A stretch of 64,000 nt of DNA from Paenibacillus sp. V4I3 (GCF_030817215.1 NZ_JAUSZA010000001.1:2206501-2270500), one strand, 5' to 3'. Shown: positions 34,193 through 43,338, counted from the first letter of the stretch. The notes: generated by a model from the sequence alone, not told the origin. Made by a program: numbers and translations.

Positions 34193-37100
34193 ATGAAAAT
34201 TTATCTCGTTCAAAGAAAGTTAGCCATGATGTTAATGATTTCAATGGTTTTCTCATTATTCCTCATCCCTTCGCCAGGAAAGGCGACTGATGTTGAGGTG
34301 GATGTGGCTGCTCTGCTGCCTACAGCGGATGCGGCTATCGCTATGGACACTACGAATACAGCGATTGCCAATACTAACTTTGATACCAAAACGAGCTCAA
34401 CAACGGGTATATACAACATCTTGTCCAGCAGCACTGTCAAAAGACAGGCCTACTATAAATTTAACGTGGCTGCGGTTTCGGACAGTGCATACAAGTATTA
34501 TTTGCAGGTATCTGCAAAACGGGGGAGCGGTGCAAATGACGTGGACACAGCTTTACAAGTGTTCGCTCAGAACGATATTACATGGCAGGAAGCAGCAATT
34601 ACTTGGAATACAGCGCCCCAAACGGATCTGGCTCAATTAGCTAAGTTAGGGCAAATCACGGTCACTCAGCCTAATACGATATCCAAGCCGGCTCTATATA
34701 CGGTAGACGTAACTAATTATGTAAGACAGCATTTATCGGATGGTGCAGTATCCTTCGTTGTCGGTGATTCACAAGGCTTAGGCAGATCGGTTAATGTGTA
34801 TTCCAAAGAAACGACGGCAACCAATCCTAAGCCGCAGTTGGTGGTGAAACGAGTGGTACAAGGTGATAATACACCGCCTACTTGGCCATCAAACGCTGTC
34901 TTAAAGTCAAGCAATCTGGGAACGGATTTTGTCCAATTAACCTGGCCAGCAGCTACAGATGATACCTTAGTAACCAACTATTTGGTCTATCAAAATGACT
35001 CCGTTCTTTCTACCGTTTATGGGAGTACTTATTATAACGTCGAAGGATTAACACCAAATACGAGTTATACCTATAAGATCATCGCTGGAGACGCGGCTGG
35101 AAACTACTCCACAACTCCGTTGATCTACAGCGCGACAACGTTAACTTCTCCTGTTACTCCCCTACAGGTTGTGGAAGTTAATGCTAGCAGCAGCGATGGA
35201 AATGTAGAGAGCAATACGCTCGATAACAATCTATACAGCCGCTGGTCCGCTTCAGGTGATGGTCAATATGTGATGTTTGACTTGGGGCAAACGAGGAGTA
35301 TCGGGTACGTGGGCATAGCTTTTTATAAAGGAGATCAACGCTCTACCCTTATAGATATTCAGACTTCAAATGATGCTATTTCATGGTCGAATGTGTTTAG
35401 TGGCAGCAGCCGCGCGAGTACGGTTAACATGCAGGCATTTGATTTCCCGGATATCAATGCTCGTTTCCTAAGAATTGTAGGACATGGCAACTCGGATGGC
35501 AGCACCTTTACCAGCTTAACGGAAGTGATGATTTACGCACCTTTTTTATCAGGAGATACACCGGTTGCCATTGTTCCGAATAATACACCTACGGCTCCCC
35601 CAGGGACAGTTCCTTTCACGAAGGCTGGCTTGACGAAACCAGATGGTTCCGAGCACCCTATGCATACACCTAACGCTGTAACGGGAAAAACGATTAATGT
35701 GGTAGATTATGGCGCCGACCCAGCGGATAATGAACAAGATGACCGGATAGCTATTCAAAATGCCATCAATGCTGCCGCTTTCGGCGATGAAGTCTTTTTA
35801 CCGAATGGTGTGTATAATTTGAAAACATCGCCTGACGGGTTTATTAACATAAAACTCAAATCCGGAGTGAATGTAAGAGGAGAAAGCCAAACTGGCACGC
35901 TATTGAAATCAAGTATTGACGACGTCAAGAATAGTTCAGTCTTGAAGTCATCCAATCAACACGATATTATCGTTTCGTACCTTACAGTAACCTCAACTTG
36001 GAATCGTACATTTTCCTTAGAGCATGCTACGAATAATCCAGATGCCGGGGGACCCGACAGTATGATTGCCATAGCGAACTATGGTGAGAATCCGTCCTAT
36101 AACGTGACCATTGATCAGGTTACTGTTGAACGGTTTAGACGGATGGCGATTCGGATTGAGAACAGCCATGATGTCGTAGTTCGCGGCAGTACGTTCCGCA
36201 ATGCAACCGATCTCGGTGGCGGCGGAGCAGGTTATGGAACTTCCATTCAAGGAATGCCGAAGGTCGATAGGCTTGGTTTTGATAATGATACGTATTGGAA
36301 TGTGGTGGAAAATTCTACGTTCGAAGGGCCATATTTGCGTCATGGTTCCCTCATCCAAAATGTAGCGCACAATAACGTTCTGAGAAATAATCTCTATACC
36401 AATACCAAATTGGATGCTATTGATCTTCATGGTGAGCTGGAGTACCTGAACGAAGTTCACGGCAATACGATCGAAAACATTTTTACCGGCGGGGGCATAG
36501 GTCTTGGAAATACAGGCGGTACAGCGCCAAGCAACCATAGTAAAACGGGTCCTAATAACTACATTCATGACAACCTAATTCGAAACTCACGTGAAGGCAT
36601 AGTCGTTTCGATGGGTACTCCGGATACATTGATCGAGCACAACACAATTGAAAACACGATAACTGTCAATAATGGCGTTGGGATCAACATTTTAAACGGA
36701 CCAGGTACTCGGATTATTAATAATCTAATTCGCAATAATACAGCGGGCAATTACTGGGGAATTCTGCTCGAACACGACAACGGTGACCAAAATGCCAATA
36801 GTGTAGGACAGGGAGACCCTCAAAACGTACAAATTACAGGGAATACGTTAACAGGAAATACGAATGGGATTCAGCTGCAGGCAGGCTCAAATATTATGGT
36901 CAGTAAGAATTTCTTAAACAATATTGGAACCAATTATGAAAAGGCAGCTGGTGTGACGGCTACGGAAATATGGCCTTCGACCGACAACGCGTTAAGCAGT
37001 TTGACGATAAGTACAGGTACATTAAGTCCTGCATTTGATGCAGCTGTAACCGAATATACGTCAAGTGTGTCTAATGAGATAGCTCAAATCAGCATCCATC

Positions 37101-37591
37101 CAACGGCAGCAGACAGTCAAGCGAAGATAACGGTGAACGGAGCATTAGTTATAAGTGGAGAGGTTTCCAGTGACATTCAGCTAAATGTGGGCGAAAATAG
37201 GATCGACATTGTTATTACCGCCGAAGATCATTCTGCAAAGACATATCAACTGACAGTAACTCGGCTGTTATCAAACAATGCGAATCTAAGCAGCTTGACG
37301 ATTAGTGCGGGAACATTAAGTCCGGGATTCGGAGCGAATGTAACAGCATACACGGTGCCAGTGTCAAATGGAACCAGTAAGATCACCGTCACGCCAACTG
37401 TTGCAGACAGCCGAGCAAAGGTAACGGCTAACGGTGCATTAGTTGTAAGTGGAGCAGCACCTGAAGTTATTCACTTGAAAAAGGGTGAGAACACGATTGA
37501 TATTCAGGTGACAGCTGAGGATACCTCCACTAAAACATACAAGCTCATTGTGATGAGAGGCAGCGACAAGGATAGAGACAAGGACAAATAA
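34193..37591 (+). CDS. Large secreted beta-helix protein with DNRLRE, Fn3, F5/8C and cadherin-like domains
   Basis: A 1132-residue exported protein. A signal peptide (residues 1-35) is followed by a DNRLRE-type domain (to about 220; NTAPQTDLAQL and YTVDVTNYVRQHL), a fibronectin type III domain (235-325), a discoidin or F5/8C carbohydrate-binding domain (330-460; SRWSASGDGQYVMFDLGQ), and a pectate-lyase-3/NosD-type right-handed beta-helix (500-920; INVVDYGADPADNEQDDRIAIQNAIN and repeated N-x-I/V-x-x-N-x-I turns). Two cadherin-like beta-sandwiches (LSSLTIS-GTLSP repeats) and a charged DKDRDKDK tail end it. There is no sortase signal or S-layer domain. It probably binds and cleaves a plant or algal polysaccharide outside the cell. 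ATG 34193 follows AAGGAG. Confidence 0.88.
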   Translation: MKIYLVQRKLAMMLMISMVFSLFLIPSPGKATDVEVDVAALLPTADAAIAMDTTNTAIANTNFDTKTSSTTGIYNILSSSTVKRQAYYKFNVAAVSDSAYKYYLQVSAKRGSGANDVDTALQVFAQNDITWQEAAITWNTAPQTDLAQLAKLGQITVTQPNTISKPALYTVDVTNYVRQHLSDGAVSFVVGDSQGLGRSVNVYSKETTATNPKPQLVVKRVVQGDNTPPTWPSNAVLKSSNLGTDFVQLTWPAATDDTLVTNYLVYQNDSVLSTVYGSTYYNVEGLTPNTSYTYKIIAGDAAGNYSTTPLIYSATTLTSPVTPLQVVEVNASSSDGNVESNTLDNNLYSRWSASGDGQYVMFDLGQTRSIGYVGIAFYKGDQRSTLIDIQTSNDAISWSNVFSGSSRASTVNMQAFDFPDINARFLRIVGHGNSDGSTFTSLTEVMIYAPFLSGDTPVAIVPNNTPTAPPGTVPFTKAGLTKPDGSEHPMHTPNAVTGKTINVVDYGADPADNEQDDRIAIQNAINAAAFGDEVFLPNGVYNLKTSPDGFINIKLKSGVNVRGESQTGTLLKSSIDDVKNSSVLKSSNQHDIIVSYLTVTSTWNRTFSLEHATNNPDAGGPDSMIAIANYGENPSYNVTIDQVTVERFRRMAIRIENSHDVVVRGSTFRNATDLGGGGAGYGTSIQGMPKVDRLGFDNDTYWNVVENSTFEGPYLRHGSLIQNVAHNNVLRNNLYTNTKLDAIDLHGELEYLNEVHGNTIENIFTGGGIGLGNTGGTAPSNHSKTGPNNYIHDNLIRNSREGIVVSMGTPDTLIEHNTIENTITVNNGVGINILNGPGTRIINNLIRNNTAGNYWGILLEHDNGDQNANSVGQGDPQNVQITGNTLTGNTNGIQLQAGSNIMVSKNFLNNIGTNYEKAAGVTATEIWPSTDNALSSLTISTGTLSPAFDAAVTEYTSSVSNEIAQISIHPTAADSQAKITVNGALVISGEVSSDIQLNVGENRIDIVITAEDHSAKTYQLTVTRLLSNNANLSSLTISAGTLSPGFGANVTAYTVPVSNGTSKITVTPTVADSRAKVTANGALVVSGAAPEVIHLKKGENTIDIQVTAEDTSTKTYKLIVMRGSDKDRDKDK

Positions 37592-37603
37592 AGCACTGAA
37601 CAA

Positions 37604-37634
37604 GAGTCGGCGGGGTCTTCCCTCCCGACTCTTT
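37604..37634 (+). terminator. Terminator after the beta-helix gene
   Basis: GAGTCGGCGGG pairs with TCCCGACTC (minor bulge), followed by TTT only; a moderate terminator. Confidence 0.65.
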
Positions 37635-37658
37635 ACATTGTACGAAAGGCGAAGGAAT

Positions 37659-37688
37659 TTCACATCAAGATCGACCCTATGATACAAT
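37659..37688 (+). promoter_or_regulatory. SigA-type promoter of the AlkD-like gene
   Basis: TTCACA at 37659-37664 and TACAAT at 37683-37688, separated by 18 bases. Each hexamer matches consensus at five of six positions. The expected transcript start near 37695 favours the start codon at 37719. Confidence 0.6.
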
Positions 37689-37718
37689 ACGGAAAAATGA
37701 ATGTTGAGTGGTGAATCT

Positions 37719-38426
37719 ATGACATTTGAAGAGGTAATGAATAATCTAGAGGAGCTTGGAAGCGAGCAAACGAAGAAAACGTTTCTTCGGCATGGTGCGC
37801 AGGAGCCTTTTTTCGGAGTAAAAGTAGGCGATCTGAAGAAGTTGGTCAAATTCGTCAAAAAAGATCGTGAGCTAGTCCTCACTCTTTACAATTCAGGCAA
37901 TACGGATGCGATGTACTTGGCCGGACTTTCCGTTGATCCAAAAACAATGACGAAGCAAGAACTTCAGAATTGGGCGAAGCAAGCCTATTGGTATATGCTC
38001 ACCGAATATACGGTAGCGGGCGTGGCTGCAGAAAGCAGCAGCGCGCTTGAATTGGCACGGGAATGGCTGCAATCTCCCGATGAATTAATTGCCACATGTG
38101 GATGGAGCACTTATGCCAACTATATTAGTATCACACCAGATGAGAAGCTCGATCTTCATGAAATTGCGCAGCTGTTGGAGCAAGTGAGAACAACGATTCA
38201 TGCGGAAAGAAATCGCGTTAGATATACAATGAACACCTTCGTTATTACGGTGGGTGCGTATTGTGTTCCTCTATTTGAAGCTGCGACGGAAGTAGCTAAT
38301 GAGATTGGCAAGGTTCATGTTGACGTCGGTCAAACGGCTTGTAAAGTGCCACTCGTGAGTGAATATATTCATAAAATAGAATCGATGGGCCGAGTAGGGA
38401 AGAAGAAGATGACGTGTATTTGTTAA
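37719..38426 (+). CDS. AlkD-family DNA alkylation repair protein (HEAT-like)
   Basis: A 235-residue all-helical protein of the AlkD/AlkC-like HEAT superfamily. Supporting stretches are FLRHGAQEPFFGVKVGDLKKLVKFVKKD, AGLSVDPKTMTKQELQNWAKQAYWYMLTEYTV and the Cys/Trp-rich ATCGWSTYANY. AlkD glycosylases remove N3- and N7-alkylated purines, but many relatives lack the catalytic Asp and Trp set, so activity is not certain. ATG 37719 is taken as the start from the promoter position and a GGTG site; ATG 37701 would leave almost no leader. It is a single gene with a strong terminator after it. Confidence 0.8.
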   Translation: MTFEEVMNNLEELGSEQTKKTFLRHGAQEPFFGVKVGDLKKLVKFVKKDRELVLTLYNSGNTDAMYLAGLSVDPKTMTKQELQNWAKQAYWYMLTEYTVAGVAAESSSALELAREWLQSPDELIATCGWSTYANYISITPDEKLDLHEIAQLLEQVRTTIHAERNRVRYTMNTFVITVGAYCVPLFEAATEVANEIGKVHVDVGQTACKVPLVSEYIHKIESMGRVGKKKMTCIC

Positions 38427-38438
38427 TATGCTAAAAAG

Positions 38439-38483
38439 CTATGACTGAAACGGCAGCGAAAGATGCCGTTTTTAGTCATAGCC
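38439..38483. terminator. Bidirectional terminator
   Basis: GCTATGACT-GAAACGGCA pairs with TGCCGTTTTTAGTCATAGC around a small loop, between the convergent AlkD-like and oxoamine synthase genes. Confidence 0.85.
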
Positions 38484-38510
38484 TTGTCGTAACGAAAGTT
38501 GAGTTGAGTA

Positions 38511-39791
38511 TTAGTCATTGGAATAAATGCGGTCAACGGCTTCTAAATGAATATCCAACTGCAGAGAGTATTCATCACGCAGTTGTTTGAATATCTCAAT
38601 CGTAAACGCAATTTGTTCATTTGTGTGTGAAGCTGTGGGAATAATTCGGAACATAATTAATTCTTTTGGAATGACAGGATACATCACACATTGTAAAAAG
38701 ACCCCATGATCCCTTAAAAATTTAACCCAATATTTACCTACAGCCAGATCTCCTCCAGGAACATATACCGAAATAATCGGAGAGGCTGTTTGGGCTACAT
38801 AGTAACCAAGGTTTCTTAATCCGTTTGATAGCAATTCGGACACTTCAAACAATCTTTCCCGCCTGACGTGGCCCTCTTGGACTAGCTCGAGGGTTTTTCT
38901 TAAACTCTTTACATACACCATTGGCAAGCTTTTCGCAAAGATTTGGGTTCTTGCATTATATTGAATCCAATCTACCACTTCTTTTTTAGCTGCTGAAAAG
39001 CCGCCAATGGCCGTAAACGCCTTTGCAAATGTCGATAAATAAATGTCTACCTTGTCCTGAACCCCGAAATGCTCAGCAGCCCCTCTGCCATGCGCCCCCA
39101 TCACACCAAAGCCATGAGCATCATCAACGAATAATCTGGCTTCATACTTGTCCTTGAGCTCACAAATTCGATCCAGTTTGGCCAGATCTCCCGTCATACC
39201 GTAGACCCCTTCTGTTAACACGAGGACTCCTTTTTTTCTTGTTTTGTTCACTGTCTGTAACAGCTTCTCGAGACTATCCATATCGTTATGCCGAAAAACT
39301 CTCAAATTTCTTGGGTCGGATACAGCCAAACGGGCTGCGTCGATAATAGAAGCATGACACAATTTGTCCATCACGATAATGTCGTCTTTACCTACCAATG
39401 AAGCAATCGTTCCAATAATACCCAAGTAACCAAAGTTAAATAAAACGGAGGACTCCTTCTGCGCGTAGGCAGCCAACTCCTCTTCCAATGCTATGTGCTC
39501 ATGGGTATTACCGCTCACCATTCTACATCCCATGGGGCCGCTTACCCCCCATTCCATAGCGGTTTCCACAGCAACTTGCTTTATTTCATTATTGTCAGCC
39601 AGTCCAAGGTAATTATTCGTCGCCCACATGACTTTGTCGTTTCCTTCAAAACGCATAACTGTTCCCGGAACCGATTCTAATACGGGAGAAACAAAATAAT
39701 TGTCCCCGGCTACTCTGAAATCACCGAAATAACCTTCATTGGTTTGGCACTTGTCAAAAATATCCGTGTATTGTTGCATCGTTTTTTGCAT
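38511..39791 (-). CDS. Alpha-oxoamine synthase-family PLP enzyme (possible cysteate acyltransferase)
   Basis: A 426-residue fold-type I PLP enzyme of the KBL/BioF/serine palmitoyltransferase family, which condenses an amino acid with an acyl thioester and loses CO2. Landmarks are TNNYLGLADN near residue 60, the ring-stacking His in DKLCHASIIDA (H146), FVDDAHGFGVMG (D224, H226) and the Schiff-base lysine K257 in STFAKAFTAIGGF. It starts five bases after the putative cysteate synthase gene, so they are co-translated. In Bacteroidota a related enzyme joins cysteate to an acyl chain to begin capnine or sulfonolipid synthesis. That role is the leading inference here; KBL or BioF are less likely because their pathway partners are absent. 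Confidence 0.72.
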   Translation of the reverse strand: MQKTMQQYTDIFDKCQTNEGYFGDFRVAGDNYFVSPVLESVPGTVMRFEGNDKVMWATNNYLGLADNNEIKQVAVETAMEWGVSGPMGCRMVSGNTHEHIALEEELAAYAQKESSVLFNFGYLGIIGTIASLVGKDDIIVMDKLCHASIIDAARLAVSDPRNLRVFRHNDMDSLEKLLQTVNKTRKKGVLVLTEGVYGMTGDLAKLDRICELKDKYEARLFVDDAHGFGVMGAHGRGAAEHFGVQDKVDIYLSTFAKAFTAIGGFSAAKKEVVDWIQYNARTQIFAKSLPMVYVKSLRKTLELVQEGHVRRERLFEVSELLSNGLRNLGYYVAQTASPIISVYVPGGDLAVGKYWVKFLRDHGVFLQCVMYPVIPKELIMFRIIPTASHTNEQIAFTIEIFKQLRDEYSLQLDIHLEAVDRIYSND

Positions 39792-39796
39792 GAGGT

Positions 39797-41095
39797 TTAC
39801 TCCTTCTCGATTAAGGCTTGAATTTTTTTATACATAAGATCAGTGGCAAATTGCTGACGACCAATCGATACGTCTGGTTTTATTCGATTTATGCCAAAGT
39901 CCCCCTTAATGTTTTTATAGCCGCCACCTGTAATATTTAGTAGGATCGATGACTGCTTGGCAACACTTCCACTGTTTATATTCTTGATAAGCGCCGCAAC
40001 GGCAGCTCCCGATTCTGGCAAGATATCACAGCCTTCCAGCTTTTCGAATAATGCGCACGCCTCTTTAATCTCCCGGTTGGTGACGCTGAATACATTTCCT
40101 TCCGATTTCGTCAGTGCGTCGTATAAGCCTCCAGCCAACCCATAGGGAGGATTTCGATTCGAAAGCACTTTAGCACAGATTTTGCCGATCTGGTACTTCG
40201 CATGCTCTTCCTCGATATCTACAGTTCTTATGCGTTGTTTCCAAGCGTCGGCAATAGGTGTAAAAGGGATGTTTTGACTCAGATGCAATTTCATCATTTT
40301 GTATCTATAATCTCCACTCTCCACCAATCGCAAATTTGCTTCATATGCCGCAATGGCACCGGCTCCACTACCTATCGCCTGATAGTAGTAGTCTGGAATT
40401 TCGCCCATCATCGAAATGGCTGATAGAACGGTTACACCTAACCCATCACGTTTGGCTACATTTCTTGTCCCGCCTGAGTTTTGGAACCCATCCATCGTAC
40501 TAATCAAATCACTTAATTTAATGGCATCGGAATAATCACAATCTCCGTCGGCTGAAATAACTTTCACACAGTGATTCACCCTGGTAGTTGACCAAAGACG
40601 GGTAAGAAGTTTATTAGGAACTACGAGTACAAGAGGCAATTGATTCTCTGAGCATACCTTCATGTACGCTCTTGCCGTATTTCCAGCTGATGCTACAACA
40701 AGCGTTTTGCCCAGTTCCCATGGAAACCTGGAACACACCGTGTAGGCCTCACATTCCTTGAAGGTACCCGTTGTCATATCGGCATTACGTTCTTTCCAAT
40801 AGCCATTGAATGTAATGTGTAATTTCGATAACCCTAGGTAGGACGCCAATTTTGTACTTCGGTAGGTTGAAGGTAAACTGGAACCTTGCAGAATACGACG
40901 GATTGGAAGCCAATCTGAATATTGATATAAACCCGGGTGATGATTAATGTTTAGTTTCTTATTCAAATAGATCGTTCTAAGGAGCGAAGGTTCTTCAATT
41001 GCACGGTTATGAAATACAAGACCGTCATCATCGATTTCCATTCCTGTTGCCATACACCTTAATTTTTCGTGATTTTTTATCATGGGCATTATCAT
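39797..41095 (-). CDS. Threonine synthase-like PLP enzyme, probable cysteate synthase
   Basis: A 432-residue fold-type II PLP enzyme. The PLP lysine is K113 in TGTFKECEA, and the phosphate-binding loop is VVASAGNTARAY (136-140). The stretches LYQYSDWLPI, STYRSTKLASYLGL, HITFNGYWKERNADM and a C-terminal LLNITGGGYKN fit the cysteate synthase branch of the threonine synthase family, known from methanogen coenzyme M synthesis, where O-phosphoserine and sulfite give L-cysteate. The next gene encodes an oxoamine synthase that could use cysteate. The ribosome site AAAGGATG is rather far from ATG 41095. A promoter with an overlapping cre site lies directly upstream. A plain threonine synthase is unlikely, since no hom or thrB is nearby. 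Confidence 0.65.
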   Translation of the reverse strand: MIMPMIKNHEKLRCMATGMEIDDDGLVFHNRAIEEPSLLRTIYLNKKLNINHHPGLYQYSDWLPIRRILQGSSLPSTYRSTKLASYLGLSKLHITFNGYWKERNADMTTGTFKECEAYTVCSRFPWELGKTLVVASAGNTARAYMKVCSENQLPLVLVVPNKLLTRLWSTTRVNHCVKVISADGDCDYSDAIKLSDLISTMDGFQNSGGTRNVAKRDGLGVTVLSAISMMGEIPDYYYQAIGSGAGAIAAYEANLRLVESGDYRYKMMKLHLSQNIPFTPIADAWKQRIRTVDIEEEHAKYQIGKICAKVLSNRNPPYGLAGGLYDALTKSEGNVFSVTNREIKEACALFEKLEGCDILPESGAAVAALIKNINSGSVAKQSSILLNITGGGYKNIKGDFGINRIKPDVSIGRQQFATDLMYKKIQALIEKE

Positions 41096-41133
41096 CGTTT
41101 GGTCGACATCCTTTTATGCTCGTAGAATCAATG

Positions 41134-41152
41134 TGAGAGCGTTTACATTATA
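41134..41152 (-). promoter_or_regulatory. -10 element with overlapping cre (CcpA) site before the cysteate synthase operon
   Basis: On the minus strand TATAAT (41152-41147) is followed without a gap by TGTAAACGCTCTCA. The 15-base ATGTAAACGCTCTCA (41148-41134) fits every defined position of the cre consensus WTGNAANCGNWNNCW. A site over the transcription start would repress the operon when preferred sugars are present. The -35 region is poor. Confidence 0.65.
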
Positions 41153-41227
41153 GTGGAATAGCCCTTTGGATAGAAATGTTTTTAGGTGTTTTTGAATAAT
41201 ATTTACAGTAATATTTTACCACTCGTC

Positions 41228-41256
41228 TTAACCCTGTCAAGTAAATATAGTATAAT
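41228..41256 (+). promoter_or_regulatory. SigA-type promoter of the DUF421 gene
   Basis: TTAACC at 41228-41233, a 17-base spacer and a perfect TATAAT at 41251-41256, placed 47 bases before the start codon. Confidence 0.55.
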
Positions 41257-41302
41257 GAAAACCTTGAATATGTGGAACTGAACTAAATCGGGAGAGATGA
41301 TT

Positions 41303-41986
41303 ATGGATACTAACATGTATGTAAGCATAGCCGTAAAATTGGTTGTTGCTTTGGTTGGACTACTAATCATGACACGGCTTCTGGGAAAGAAAGAGATTTC
41401 TCAGCTTACGGCGTTTGATTTTGTCTCCTCCTTAATGCTCAGTGAGTTAGTTGGAAATACGATTTATGATGACAATGTTCATCTCAGCCATCTCGTTTTC
41501 GCACTTGTGATCTGGACACTGCTTGCACTTGGCCTCGAGAAGTTTATATGGACCGTCCCTTGGATTTCTCGATATGCAACAGGAACACCCGATTTGCTTA
41601 TCCGTGATGGGATTATTGACTTTAAGGCGATGAAGCGTAACAATCTAGACTTTGGTCAACTTAGTATGCTGCTGCGGGAAAATGATGTGTTCTCTATGAG
41701 GGAAGTCGCCTATGCGTTGTTCGAAACGAATGGTAGTATTAGCGTGCTCCGCCAAAAGGATCCGGCAAGCCAAAACAATGAGGAGGCAGATTCCCCTAAG
41801 AAAAGGGTCTGCCTGCCGGAGAGTATTATTGAGAATGGGAGTATCAATGAAGCAGCACTGGAGCGTCTCGGCCGTGACTCGGAATGGCTGAAGCAGCTTT
41901 TGCAGCTGAGTGGAATCAGCCATCATGAACGGGTTCTTTTTGCCGAATGGTCTGATTCAAACGGACTTTTCTATCAGCTTAAATAG
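41303..41986 (+). CDS. DUF421 (YetF/YdfS-like) membrane protein
   Basis: A 227-residue protein with about three membrane helices in the first 90 residues (VSIAVKLVVALVGLLIMTRLLG, then SLMLSELVGNTIYDD and FALVIWTLLALGLEKF) and a cytoplasmic DUF421 domain (TPDLLIRDGIIDFKAMKRNNL, QLSMLLRENDVFSMREVAYALFE, NGSISVLR). Several relatives are sporulation-linked in Bacillus, but the molecular role is unknown. ATG 41303 fits the GGGAGAG site; ATG 41297 is too near. The stop is two bases from the stop of the convergent stalk-protein gene, with no terminator between them. Confidence 0.88.
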   Translation: MDTNMYVSIAVKLVVALVGLLIMTRLLGKKEISQLTAFDFVSSLMLSELVGNTIYDDNVHLSHLVFALVIWTLLALGLEKFIWTVPWISRYATGTPDLLIRDGIIDFKAMKRNNLDFGQLSMLLRENDVFSMREVAYALFETNGSISVLRQKDPASQNNEEADSPKKRVCLPESIIENGSINEAALERLGRDSEWLKQLLQLSGISHHERVLFAEWSDSNGLFYQLK

Positions 41987-41988
41987 AT

Positions 41989-43149
41989 TTATTTCTCGAT
42001 TTTACCTGTGTCAACAACTTCGAAATCGCTGCCCTTCAGCTTACCGAGGTTGTGCAGGTCGTCGTCATCCCATTTCGGATTCGGCGCACCGCTGAGGTAG
42101 AGATTACTGCCGTTATCGGCGACGATCATGCCGTATTTCTGCAGTGCGCGAATGATGGTCCGATTCGTTGGCGAAAAGCCTGAGACATCGAAATCGCTTC
42201 GCAGTCGCAGCCGCAGTCCCATTGGCGGGTGATTGGGATCCGTACTGCTCGAGGCATAGTGAGTAGCGGGGGCGATGAACCCGCGCTGTGTCTTTTGCAC
42301 GGTGAAACGCAGTGCATGATTGATTTCTCCTGCGGCGGCTTCTTCATATCGGACGAGTCCTGGGAAAATGGGCAAGCCCGCTGCGTCTGCCGACGTCCAA
42401 TATTTCGTCCTTAGAGCATTGGAGGTAAGGTCCCATTTGGCACCATTCGAAGCTGTCCACCCATCACTTGTAGAACGCGCATTGTACAGCTCATATAGAA
42501 GATGGTTGCTTTTATCGACCACGAGAACATGACGATCGCCGTCGCTAGCGGAGCCTCCCTCTATCGGGGCATTCGCCGGAATGGGGTAAGGCCCCGGATC
42601 ACTTTCGTCGGCGTAATCCGTGAAGGTAACATTCACTTTGGGTTGATTGCCATCAACAATCGTGTACGGAATGCCAATGGGAGCACCCTCCCAGACCGTC
42701 CCGAAATCGGCATGCATCTTCGTATTCAAGCCGATCGAAGCGATGAACCCTGCAGAGTTTGCGTGAACCGGATACTTGGATATGTCCGTATTCCAAGGGT
42801 TATCCTTGGGGAATACTTGCAAAGCCGTAGAACTGGATCCGTTTCCCGGCTGTTCAGGCACAGGCAGCTGTTTGGGCTTGTCCCCGACATAGATGGAGCT
42901 GGTGGCATCCTCCCAATCGACTGGCTTACCCAACGCTTCAGACATGAAGCGCAGCGGCACATAAGTCGTATTTTTATAAATGAATCCTTGTAATTCAGAT
43001 GAGGGCTGCTTGTTTAACCCGTCAAAATAATAGCGAATATCGCGTAAATAAACGTTGATGCCAACTGCACCTGACGCCGCGTAGGTAAGCCCGGAGAAAA
43101 ACACAGCTCCACAAACGAAACCAACTGCGCCTGCCTTCCAACGTCCCAT
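41989..43149 (-). CDS. Secreted stalk-domain protein (copper amine oxidase N-terminal-like) with unknown C-terminal domain
   Basis: A 386-residue exported protein. The signal peptide ends near TYAAS, and a copper-amine-oxidase-N (stalk) domain follows (IYKNTTYVPLRFMSEALGKPVDWED, residues 55-85), a wall-associated module very common in Paenibacillus. After a short linker, residues 110-385 are a domain beginning FPKDNPWNTDISKYPVHANS and including GDRHVLVVDKSNHLLYELYNA, RFTVQKTQRGFIAPATHYAS and a KYGMIVADNGS segment. I know this layout only from uncharacterised extracellular proteins. ATG 43149 follows GAGGAG by nine bases. No enzyme function is claimed. Confidence 0.75.
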   Translation of the reverse strand: MGRWKAGAVGFVCGAVFFSGLTYAASGAVGINVYLRDIRYYFDGLNKQPSSELQGFIYKNTTYVPLRFMSEALGKPVDWEDATSSIYVGDKPKQLPVPEQPGNGSSSTALQVFPKDNPWNTDISKYPVHANSAGFIASIGLNTKMHADFGTVWEGAPIGIPYTIVDGNQPKVNVTFTDYADESDPGPYPIPANAPIEGGSASDGDRHVLVVDKSNHLLYELYNARSTSDGWTASNGAKWDLTSNALRTKYWTSADAAGLPIFPGLVRYEEAAAGEINHALRFTVQKTQRGFIAPATHYASSSTDPNHPPMGLRLRLRSDFDVSGFSPTNRTIIRALQKYGMIVADNGSNLYLSGAPNPKWDDDDLHNLGKLKGSDFEVVDTGKIEK

Positions 43150-43268
43150 CGTGTTCAACTCCTCATGAGGTTCAGTCAGTTTTGTTCTTAACCTGCTGTA
43201 TCTCCCATTCTAGCTGTGTAAACTTGGGACAACCATAGGGCATCGAACTCATTTTGTGCCTAGATAAG

Positions 43269-43321
43269 AAGCAAAAAAAGCCTAACCAACCCCTATTATC
43301 CAAGGGACTGACTAGGCTTAA
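43269..43321 (-). terminator. Terminator of queF
   Basis: Read on the minus strand, AAGCCTAGTCAGTCCCTT and GGGGTTGGTTAGGCTT form a long stem followed by seven Ts, 18 bases after the queF stop. Confidence 0.8.
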
Positions 43322-43338
43322 TGTTTATAATCAGCCAA

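Noticed and set aside
36017..36568. 183-residue minus-strand open frame
   Set aside because: It lies within the beta-helix gene on the opposite strand and mirrors its codon bias; no ribosome site.
38511..41095. Biotin (BioF) or threonine-degradation (KBL) locus
   Set aside because: No other bio genes and no threonine dehydrogenase are present; the partner is a fold-type II PLP enzyme with cysteate-synthase-like motifs.
42502..42993. 163-residue plus-strand open frame
   Set aside because: Antisense to the stalk-domain protein, which has a signal peptide, known domain and good ribosome site.
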